Assembly (NCBI GenBank): GCA_947499775.1
Contig: CANMPY010000136.1
Span: 1-5,922 of the forward strand
Length of the DNA: 5,922 nt
Source of the DNA: Bacteroidota bacterium
GTDB lineage: Bacteria; Bacteroidota; Bacteroidia; NS11-12g; UBA9320
Reading direction: 5' to 3'
The stretch's first letter is position 1. Each line of letters starts with the position of its first letter. Under the pieces are notes generated by a model. That model ran no database searches. It saw only the letters and a list, made by a program, of their open reading frames with translations, and was not told where the DNA came from. This document shows positions 1 to 5,922 of the stretch, one piece after another. The position numbers were made by a program, and so were the translations under genes.

Positions 1-3
1 ATC

Positions 4-2625
4 ATGAAAAAAATAATACTATTTACAGTAGGATTTGCCATAGTGGCAAGTGCCATATTTTTTTCGGTAAATACCACTAAAGGGTATTATACTGCAAAAA
101 ATCATTTCAGTAAAAAGCAATTCTCATCCATGAAAGGATTAGAGATGTTATTTAAAATGAAGGCCAATCAAACTACTGGCCGTGTAGATATGGCCGATGT
201 TGCTGCTGCAAAATCACAGCTCAATGCCATGCGATTATCTAAGGCGGGTTTCCCACTAATTTGGGAAGAGTCGGGTCCTGATAATATTGGCGGACGTTGC
301 CGAACTATTCTTGTTGATCGCAAAAATCCTAATCTTTTGTACGCCGCAGGTGTTTCTGGAGGTATTTTTAAATCGACTAATGGAGCAGGTTCATGGTCAG
401 CTATAAATGATGCCATGTCAACATTAGCCTTTCAAAGTTCTTGCCAAACGATAGATGGAACCATTTATTTTGGATCTGGAGAAAATGCAGGTGCATTTGG
501 AGGAGGAGGCGACAACGAAGGGTCATCTTTTCCTGGTGATGGTATTTTTAAATCTTCTGATGGAGTTGCATTCACTCAATTGGCCTCAACCAATAATTCA
601 AGTTATTCGCAGGTGAACTCAATGGCATCGGCTTCCGATAAAAATGTGGCCTATGCTGCAACCAATAGCGGACTAAAATATACCGACAATGGAGGCACTA
701 CTTGGACACAGCTTTTGTCAGGCGCATGCCGCGACGTAAAGGTTGCTTCAAATGGTACGGTATTAGCCTATTTAGGTGGTAAAATTTTTAAGGGAGATGG
801 TATCACAGCTTCAAGTTATGTGGCATCCACAGGGATTACAGGTGCTTTTAACCGATTGGTTATTGGCATTTCGCCTCAAGACCCTAACTATGTATATGTG
901 TTGGCCTCTAAAAGCAATCTTTTTGGTGGATTATTTCAATCAACAGATGGAGGAGCTAGTTTTAAATTATTGGTTCCATCAGGAAGTTTAATTTTTGACC
1001 CATTAAATGGAGGTGCAGGCGGACAAGGCGATTATGATTTATGTATAGCTGTTCATCCTCGCGATAAAAAAAGAGTTTTTATGGGAGGTGTTTCTATGGC
1101 TGAATGGACCGAAGCGAAAGGTCCATATGAAGTTTATAATGGCACACATTCCGATCAGCATTGGATAACATTTGATACAACTTCAGCGCCAATGAGAATG
1201 TATGTAGGTTGCGATGGTGGTGTTTATCGATCACGAACAGGCGCCTTTACCAGTTTTGCCGATTATAATTTAGGATTTAATGTTACCCAATTTTATGGTA
1301 TTGCGGCTAATTCGCTAGGTGATATAATTGGTGGCACTCAAGATAATGGCACTCAATATATTAGCAAACTTGGCACAGAGAAAAAAAGAAGTCAAGCCAT
1401 TTATGGCGGCGATGGATTTAGGTGCGAGATTTCAACCGTTAATAAATCCAGCTTCATCGTAGAAGGGTACTATGGAAATATTGGACGATCGTTAAACAAA
1501 GGTGGAGGATTCGCGTCCATGCTCGACAAGAGGGTTCAGCGATATAAAATGACACCTGGATCGGGTGGATTGGAGCTCGACCCAAAAGGAAGTTACATTG
1601 ATGCTCCTTTTAATACTGCTATTAAATTATCAGAAGTCGACACGCTTTCTCGATTATATGTAGGTGCAAATAAAGAAATATGGATGGTTGAAAATGCACT
1701 TAATTACACAAAGAACCCTACTTGGTTCAAAGTAAGTGAATTTGATAATGCCTTTGTTATTGAAACTTCATCGGATGGTCGCTACATTTTTGCAGGCAAA
1801 AATGGACAACTCGCTCGCATTACAGTTCCTATGATAGAATGTGATACCCTTTTAAATATCAATCCAATTAATGTTTATCCAGGATGTGTGACCAGTAATA
1901 TTAGTGGTAATTTACCAGGAGGACGTTTTATAACCGGTATTGGCGTAGATAAAAATAATGCAAATAGACTTGTGGTTACCTTAGGAAATTATGGAAATAC
2001 AACGTTTGTTTATTATACCGAAAACGCCTTAGCGCCTATACCTACATGGGTTAATATTCAAGGTAACCTGCCAGCAATGCCAGTATATGATGCCGAATTT
2101 GCCTACGATAATTCAAATATGGTAATCTTAGGTACAGAGTTTGGCGTGTATGGCACAACCAACGTTACAGCCAGTAGTGTAAATTGGGTTGAGCAAAATA
2201 CAGGTACAACTGCAAATACGCCATTTCCAAGAGTGGCTACATACGAACTTCGTCAGGTAGACAACGAACCAAGTACTGGGTCAATGATTTTTGCCGGAAC
2301 TCATGGTAGAGGAATTTTTGAAACAAAAACATTATTCACGGGAATTAAAAATGTAGATGGATCTATTTCAGCTAAATTAGAGGTGTTTCCTAACCCAGCC
2401 AACCTCGTTGCAAATTTAAAATATAGCGTATCACAAAAAGATAACATGACCATTAGCTTAATGAATTTATCAGGTGTGGTGCTTAGCAAAAATCAACTTA
2501 ACAATGAGACTCCAGGGCTTAAGAAATATCAATTGAATACCGAACACCTTCCAAACGGTGTGTATATTGTTCAATTAATTGGATCTAAGCATAAAGGAGC
2601 TGCCAAAATAATAGTTCAACATTAA
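4..2625 (+). CDS. Secreted BNR/sortilin-like beta-propeller protein with T9SS type A sorting domain
   Basis: An 873-residue exported protein, probably surface-attached or released through the type IX secretion system. It begins with a signal peptide (MKK, then a hydrophobic stretch at about residues 4-22; possible cleavage after ASA at 15-17). Residues about 90-775 hold repeats of the BNR/sortilin/WD40-like type, with blades marked by IFKSTNG (121), IFKSSDG (181), KYTDNGGTTW (225), LFQSTDGGASF (310) and DGGVYRSRTG (404). HSDQH at 382-386 followed by the DGGVY strand is typical of this propeller family, and AGTHGRGIFET (764-774) looks like the closing blade. Residues about 792-873 are a type A sorting domain: VFPNPA, a middle LSGVVLSK strand, LPNGVYIVQL, then a basic end and KIIV. 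The domain directs passage through T9SS and is normally cleaved off. No catalytic motif is visible, so a ligand-binding, adhesive or hydrolytic role cannot be chosen. The start lies 3 bases from the window edge, so its promoter is not visible; the signal peptide supports this start. Confidence 0.93.
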   Translation: MKKIILFTVGFAIVASAIFFSVNTTKGYYTAKNHFSKKQFSSMKGLEMLFKMKANQTTGRVDMADVAAAKSQLNAMRLSKAGFPLIWEESGPDNIGGRCRTILVDRKNPNLLYAAGVSGGIFKSTNGAGSWSAINDAMSTLAFQSSCQTIDGTIYFGSGENAGAFGGGGDNEGSSFPGDGIFKSSDGVAFTQLASTNNSSYSQVNSMASASDKNVAYAATNSGLKYTDNGGTTWTQLLSGACRDVKVASNGTVLAYLGGKIFKGDGITASSYVASTGITGAFNRLVIGISPQDPNYVYVLASKSNLFGGLFQSTDGGASFKLLVPSGSLIFDPLNGGAGGQGDYDLCIAVHPRDKKRVFMGGVSMAEWTEAKGPYEVYNGTHSDQHWITFDTTSAPMRMYVGCDGGVYRSRTGAFTSFADYNLGFNVTQFYGIAANSLGDIIGGTQDNGTQYISKLGTEKKRSQAIYGGDGFRCEISTVNKSSFIVEGYYGNIGRSLNKGGGFASMLDKRVQRYKMTPGSGGLELDPKGSYIDAPFNTAIKLSEVDTLSRLYVGANKEIWMVENALNYTKNPTWFKVSEFDNAFVIETSSDGRYIFAGKNGQLARITVPMIECDTLLNINPINVYPGCVTSNISGNLPGGRFITGIGVDKNNANRLVVTLGNYGNTTFVYYTENALAPIPTWVNIQGNLPAMPVYDAEFAYDNSNMVILGTEFGVYGTTNVTASSVNWVEQNTGTTANTPFPRVATYELRQVDNEPSTGSMIFAGTHGRGIFETKTLFTGIKNVDGSISAKLEVFPNPANLVANLKYSVSQKDNMTISLMNLSGVVLSKNQLNNETPGLKKYQLNTEHLPNGVYIVQLIGSKHKGAAKIIVQH

Positions 2626-2665
2626 AAGATAAGTTTAAACATTAAACCTTTAAATAGGCCACTAT

Positions 2666-2699
2666 AAAACCACCTTTAATTTAAGGGTGGTTTTTTTTT
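2666..2699 (+). terminator. Rho-independent terminator, possibly bidirectional
   Basis: A 12-bp stem (2666-2677 pairing with 2683-2694, with one G-U pair) closes a 5-base loop at 2678-2682; its core is ACCACC against GGTGGT. It runs into nine consecutive T at 2691-2699, the first four of which also form the base of the stem. It lies about 40 bases after the stop codon of the secreted propeller gene and should end that transcript. Read on the minus strand, the same hairpin is followed by TTTTAT, so it could also serve the convergent gene ending at 2717, though less strongly. Confidence 0.9.
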
Positions 2700-2716
2700 G
2701 AGATAATAGGATTCAA

Positions 2717-3043
2717 TTAAATTTTACCATATTTCATGCGGTAACCCAATAGTAGAATGGAGGCAAAAACATCTGAATTTTTAGGGCATACTATATAAAG
2801 GCTATCAATTTGTTGAATTCCATTACGATAAATATTTTGCAATAAGGTATCGCGTTTGCAAAGCATATTTACACCTCCGAAAAGCGGTTTAATTTCTAAA
2901 AAACAGGGAGTAACTGTAATATACCATAAAAAACAATTTGGATGCGTTTGCATATTTGCAGAATAACTCGATAACAAAGAAACCAATAACCCTATTATCT
3001 TTGCCGCTTTATGAAGATTTCGCTTAATTGGCTCAACAATCAT
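2717..3043 (-). CDS. Possible small secreted four-cysteine protein, uncharacterised
   Basis: I do not recognise this 108-residue product. Seen directly: a basic N-terminus (KRNLHKAAK, residues 7-15), a hydrophobic core (IIGLLVSLL, 16-24) and a small/polar stretch ending SSYSA (25-29). Together these resemble a Sec signal peptide with cleavage near residue 28 or 29. The predicted mature part is about 80 residues with four cysteines (37, 47, 62, 86), an even number that would suit disulfides in a secreted protein. The frame stays open through the whole gap between its neighbours, codon use resembles theirs, and it ends just before a hairpin able to terminate it. Against it: the only ATG giving a full signal peptide lies 33 bases inside pheT on the opposite strand, no TAnnTTTG promoter is visible upstream of it, and I know of no homologue. 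It could be a chance open frame in the pheT upstream region. Confidence 0.42.
   Translation of the reverse strand: MIVEPIKRNLHKAAKIIGLLVSLLSSYSANMQTHPNCFLWYITVTPCFLEIKPLFGGVNMLCKRDTLLQNIYRNGIQQIDSLYIVCPKNSDVFASILLLGYRMKYGKI
2996..3003 (+). promoter_or_regulatory. Probable Bacteroidota -7 promoter element for pheT
   Basis: TATCTTTG matches the TAnnTTTG -7 consensus used by the primary sigma factor of Bacteroidota. It ends 7 bases before the pheT ATG, so transcription would start only a few bases upstream of the codon, giving a nearly leaderless mRNA. No TTG or TTTG -33 element is visible at the usual spacing of about 19-21 bases; the nearest TTTG (2955-2958) is too far. The element lies within the possible minus-strand gene. 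Confidence 0.6.
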
Positions 3044-5353
3044 ATTGAATTAACCGAAACTCCCGAGCAAATTGCGGAGTTATTAACGAATTGCGGCTTA
3101 GAAGTAGAAGATCTTTATAAGTCGGAAGGTATACAAGGCAGCCTTGAAGGATTGGTTGTTGGGCACGTTTTAGAGGTTTTACCACACCCTAATGATGATA
3201 AATTACAATTGGCAAAGATTGATATTGGAGCGGTTCAATTAAATATTGTGTGCGGTGCTCCAAATATTAAGATAGGACAAAAGGTAATTGTGGCGCCAAT
3301 AGGAACCACAATTTACAATACTCAAGGAGAGCCCTTATTAATTAAGCGCGCTAAAATTCGCGGCGAAGAATCGGAAGGTATGATATGTGCCGAGGATGAG
3401 ATTGGATTAGGCTCTAATCATGATGGAATACTTATCTTAGAGTCTACTTGTGTAGTAGGTTCAGCTGTTGCCAACTATTTTAACCTCAATTCAGATTGGA
3501 TATTTGAAATTGGGCTTACACCTAATAGAGGCGATGCTGCATCACATTTAGGTATTGCGCGAGATTTAAAAGCCATTCTAAACAGACCGCTCATTGAAGC
3601 TTCGGTTGATAACTTAAAAACGGATAAAATAAAATTACCTATTCCTATAACTATTGCCGACAAGCACTATTGTGGCCGATATAACGGAGTACTAATACGT
3701 GGAGTTCGCGTTGAACCATCGCCCGATTGGTTGCAGAAACAACTAAAATCTATTGGGGTAAATCCAATAAATAATATAGTAGATTTAACCAATTTTATTA
3801 TGCACGATATTGGGCAACCAATGCATGCTTTTGATGCGGATAAAATAAAAGGTTCGATTTGTGTAAGGCTAGCATCCGAAAATGAAACCCTAATTCTACT
3901 TGATAAAACCGAGCGGAAACTTACCGGAGTTGAATTGATAATTGCCGACGATAATGGCCCACTTGCTCTGGCAGGTGTGATGGGAGGATTATCGTCTTCT
4001 ATTAATGAAAACACTAAAAATATTTTTATAGAAAGTGCGTGGTTTGATGCTGCGCATGTTAGAAAAAATGCCAAACTTCATGCCCTAACGACTGATTCTT
4101 CGTTTAGGTTCGAAAGAGGGATCGATCCTCATAACACAAAAAATGCGCTTGCCAAAATTGTTAAATTAATAGCAGAAACAGGAGCAGATATTGAGGTATC
4201 AGAACTTTACGATTATCAGCCCGAAAAAATTAGCTTTCATCAAGTTAATTTTAAATATTCTAAATTTAGAACGATAGCTGGTATAGAAATAGAATCGTTA
4301 GCGTTAAAAACTATTCTGCAAAATTTGGATATAGTTATCGAATCGGAAGATAAAGAAGGATTAATGCTTTCGGTGCCCAATTACAGAACGGATGTGCAGC
4401 GAGATATTGATGTGTTTGAGGATATATTGCGTATTTACGGTTACAATAATATTCCTTTTCCTGAGATTATGCATAGTGCCGCTGTGCCACAACCTAAGCC
4501 TGATAAAAATGCAATTAAACAAAGCATTAGTAACTATTTGTCGGCTCAAGGATTTAACGAAATAGCAACTAATTCATTGACCCGAGAATTTTATTACACC
4601 GATGACTTGCTTAAAAAAGCCATTAAATTAGTAAATCCTTTAAGCAGCGAATTATCCATCATGCGTTTGGGTATGCTACCTGCCATGCTTGAAGCCGTAG
4701 CCTATAATAAAAATAGAAAGGCCAATGATTTAAAATTTTATGAGTTTGGCAAAGTGTATTTTCAATCGGAAGCCGGATATAAAGAAATTGAGAAACTTTG
4801 CATTGTAGTTACAGGAAATAAAGAAGAAATTAATTGGAATAAGAAGCCAACAAAAATTGATTATTTTTATTTAAAATCAATGGTAACCAATGCCTTGGCA
4901 ACGGTAGGGGCATCTAAAATTAAATCGTTAACCATGGAAGAAGTTGGACCTGAACTTTTGAAAAAATTCGACATCAAAGGAAAGGTTTGGGCTGCTGAAC
5001 TGAATTTTGATGCCATAATTTCGGCTAACCAAAATAATAAATTTAAATTAATTGATATACCTCTATTTCCAGAAGTTAGCCGCGATTTGAATTTGATACT
5101 GAATAATACCATAAAATACAGTCAAGTTGAAGCAATTGCCAATCAAACCCTAGGCCATTATTTGCGAAAATTAAGTGTAATCGACGTTTATGAAGGTAAA
5201 CCAATGAACGAAGATCAGAAGTCGTATACGATAAATATGGTTATGTATGATTCTGAAAAAACCATGACAGATAATCAAATAGACCAATTAATGCAAAAAC
5301 TAATGGCTACATTTGAAAGCAAATTAAATGCAATAATTCGAAAATCCAGCTAA
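3011..5353 (+). CDS. pheT: Phenylalanine--tRNA ligase beta subunit
   Basis: PheT pairs with the catalytic alpha subunit (PheS, not in this window) in an alpha2-beta2 cytoplasmic enzyme that charges tRNA-Phe; the beta subunit binds tRNA and edits mischarged Tyr-tRNA. The 780 residues show the full bacterial domain order: the typical start MKISLNWLNNH; an EMAP-II-like tRNA-binding OB fold at about 43-155 (HPNDDKLQLAKID, VCGAPNI, RGEESEGMICAEDEIGL); the B3/B4 editing domain at about 215-385 (GQPMHAFDADKI at 268-279, AGVMGG at 321-326, E341 in the IESAWF segment, RFERGIDP at 366-373); B5 at about 405-482 (RTDVQRDIDVFEDILRIYGY, with likely metal ligands D461, D467, E470 and D471, the last replacing the more usual Glu); a catalytic-like core at about 490-680; and a C-terminal FDX-ACB anticodon-binding domain at about 685-778 (FPEVSRDLNLIL, VYEGKPM, KSYTINMVM). 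It is slightly shorter than the usual 795-820 residues, with no domain missing. It is first in an operon with the two genes that follow. Confidence 0.98.
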   Translation: MKISLNWLNNHIELTETPEQIAELLTNCGLEVEDLYKSEGIQGSLEGLVVGHVLEVLPHPNDDKLQLAKIDIGAVQLNIVCGAPNIKIGQKVIVAPIGTTIYNTQGEPLLIKRAKIRGEESEGMICAEDEIGLGSNHDGILILESTCVVGSAVANYFNLNSDWIFEIGLTPNRGDAASHLGIARDLKAILNRPLIEASVDNLKTDKIKLPIPITIADKHYCGRYNGVLIRGVRVEPSPDWLQKQLKSIGVNPINNIVDLTNFIMHDIGQPMHAFDADKIKGSICVRLASENETLILLDKTERKLTGVELIIADDNGPLALAGVMGGLSSSINENTKNIFIESAWFDAAHVRKNAKLHALTTDSSFRFERGIDPHNTKNALAKIVKLIAETGADIEVSELYDYQPEKISFHQVNFKYSKFRTIAGIEIESLALKTILQNLDIVIESEDKEGLMLSVPNYRTDVQRDIDVFEDILRIYGYNNIPFPEIMHSAAVPQPKPDKNAIKQSISNYLSAQGFNEIATNSLTREFYYTDDLLKKAIKLVNPLSSELSIMRLGMLPAMLEAVAYNKNRKANDLKFYEFGKVYFQSEAGYKEIEKLCIVVTGNKEEINWNKKPTKIDYFYLKSMVTNALATVGASKIKSLTMEEVGPELLKKFDIKGKVWAAELNFDAIISANQNNKFKLIDIPLFPEVSRDLNLILNNTIKYSQVEAIANQTLGHYLRKLSVIDVYEGKPMNEDQKSYTINMVMYDSEKTMTDNQIDQLMQKLMATFESKLNAIIRKSS

Positions 5354-5368
5354 ATATAAAACTAGAGT

Positions 5369-5659
5369 ATGGTGGATATTGACGTATTAATTAAGAACAT
5401 TACCCATAAAGCACAAAGCATAGCAGAAAAAAACAAACGCTTAGCAAAGGATAATTCGGAATTAAGCGAAAAAATAATTTTACTACAACGTTCCATTGAT
5501 TTGCAACGCGAAACGATAAAGGACATAGAAGAGAAGAATAAAATGCTTAAAATTGCACATTCAATCGCAACGGACGACGAAGGAAGAAAGGAATTGAAGC
5601 AAAAAATCAACTCTGTAATCCGCGAAATTGATAAAAGCATGTCATTACTAAATGACTAA
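5369..5659 (+). CDS. Small coiled-coil protein between pheT and zapA, function unknown
   Basis: A 96-residue cytoplasmic protein with no signal peptide or membrane segment. Residues about 11-60 form an unbroken coiled coil of some seven heptads: d positions 11, 18, 25, 32, 39, 46, 53, 60 are I, I, L, L, L, Q, I, L, and a positions 15, 22, 29, 36, 43, 50, 57 are A, N, N, I, I, I, N. Repeated Asn at a positions is typical of parallel dimers. A second amphipathic segment follows (about 70-94), ending IREIDKSMSLLND; from memory, a similar ending occurs in unnamed small proteins beside zapA in other Bacteroidota. It starts 15 bases after the pheT stop and ends 18 bases before zapA, so it is probably co-transcribed with both. 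By size, coiled coil and neighbour it resembles ZapB, the ZapA-binding division protein of Gammaproteobacteria, but that role is an inference from context, not sequence identity. The ATG at 5369 is preceded by AGAG, a weak ribosome-binding sequence. Confidence 0.88.
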   Translation: MVDIDVLIKNITHKAQSIAEKNKRLAKDNSELSEKIILLQRSIDLQRETIKDIEEKNKMLKIAHSIATDDEGRKELKQKINSVIREIDKSMSLLND

Positions 5660-5677
5660 AAAAAACAATAATTAACG

Positions 5678-5922
5678 GTGGAAGCAAAAGAAATATCCAT
5701 CAAAGTATTAATAGGAGACAGGCAATATCCGCTCAAAATTTCTTCCCATGAGGAGGAAAATGTAAGAAAAGCGGCCAAATTAGTAAATGAACGTTCAAAG
5801 TTTTATACCGAAAATTTTTCGGTACAGGACAAACAGGACGCCATAGCGATGTCGGCACTTGAATTTGCTTCAGAAAATCTGAATGCAACATCAAATGACC
5901 AATCAATATCTGCAGAAATGGA
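5678..5922 (+). CDS. zapA: Cell division protein ZapA, 5' part (runs off window)
   Basis: ZapA binds FtsZ and bundles its filaments at the division site. The 81 complete codons visible read VEAKEISIKVLIGDRQYPLK at the N-terminus (first residue Met in vivo), then a charged helix with EEENVRKAAKLVNERSKFY, then FSVQDKQDAIAMSALEFASE. This is the usual ZapA arrangement: a short beta sheet with the G.(E/R)YPLK strand, then VRKAAKLVNE and the start of the long dimerising helix. The start must be GTG at 5678: the frame has a TAA stop at 5669-5671, only TTA and ACG lie between, and the next ATG is about 60 codons in, past the conserved region. The family is about 95-110 residues, so some 15-30 residues lie beyond the right edge. 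No Shine-Dalgarno sequence is visible; the 18-base gap after the coiled-coil gene is A-rich and indicates co-transcription from the pheT promoter. In many Bacteroidota rny (ribonuclease Y) follows, which cannot be seen here. Confidence 0.93.
   Translation, partial: MEAKEISIKVLIGDRQYPLKISSHEEENVRKAAKLVNERSKFYTENFSVQDKQDAIAMSALEFASENLNATSNDQSISAEM

Noticed and set aside
168..416. 82-codon minus-strand open frame
   Set aside because: Antisense to the N-terminal part of the propeller gene, with no family features.
776..991. 71-codon plus-strand open frame in another reading frame
   Set aside because: It sits inside the beta-propeller gene whose frame shows clear repeat motifs here; no independent signal.
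2955..2958. TTTG as the -33 element of the pheT promoter
   Set aside because: It is about 37 bases upstream of the TATCTTTG element, far beyond the usual spacing of about 19-21.
2626..3010. T-box, riboswitch or leader-peptide attenuator upstream of pheT
   Set aside because: Beyond the terminator of the previous gene I see no T-box-like sequence, no Phe-rich plus-strand leader peptide and no hairpin next to pheT; the likely promoter lies too close to the ATG to leave a leader.
3667..4074. 135-codon minus-strand open frame
   Set aside because: It is fully inside pheT, opposite the conserved B3/B4 editing domain, with no promoter or recognisable motif.
5362..5640. 92-codon minus-strand open frame opposite the coiled-coil gene
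   Set aside because: It lies almost wholly antisense to a well-supported heptad-repeat gene in an operon; its hydrophobic look is the complement of a Lys/Glu/Ile-rich helix.
1..5922. Defence system, mobile element, CRISPR array or tRNA gene
   Set aside because: No transposase, integrase, terminal inverted repeats, regularly spaced repeats or tRNA-like cloverleaf were seen; base composition and codon use look uniform across the window.

Overview
This window looks like chromosomal DNA from a member of the Bacteroidota. Three things in the sequence point there: a large secreted protein ending in a type A sorting domain for the type IX secretion system (T9SS), which is essentially confined to this phylum; a TAnnTTTG promoter element (TATCTTTG) just before pheT; and the order pheT, small coiled-coil gene, zapA, with a ZapA carrying the FSVQDKQDA motif typical of the phylum. 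The DNA is AT-rich and Shine-Dalgarno sequences are weak or absent, which also fits. I cannot place it below phylum, although having T9SS argues against gut Bacteroides-type lineages.

Layout. Positions 4-2625 (+) encode an 873-residue exported beta-propeller (BNR/sortilin-type repeat) protein with a T9SS C-terminal signal. A strong intrinsic terminator at 2666-2699 closes this unit and may work in both directions. Positions 2717-3043 (-) hold a possible small secreted four-cysteine protein, convergent with the first gene and overlapping the 5' end of pheT head to head; this is the least certain gene. A likely promoter at 2996-3003 starts the second unit: pheT (3011-5353), a 96-residue coiled-coil protein (5369-5659), and the start of zapA from a GTG codon (5678, running off the right edge). 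The gaps of 15 and 18 bases indicate one operon.

How they work together. The right half is a housekeeping operon joining phenylalanyl-tRNA charging (PheT, beta subunit) with a probable cell-division pair: FtsZ-associated ZapA and an uncharacterised coiled-coil partner candidate. The left gene is an independent cell-surface or secreted protein. I see no mobile element, CRISPR array, RNA gene or defence system. The observations most worth following are the coiled-coil gene next to zapA, the very short leader of pheT, and the head-to-head overlap at the pheT start.
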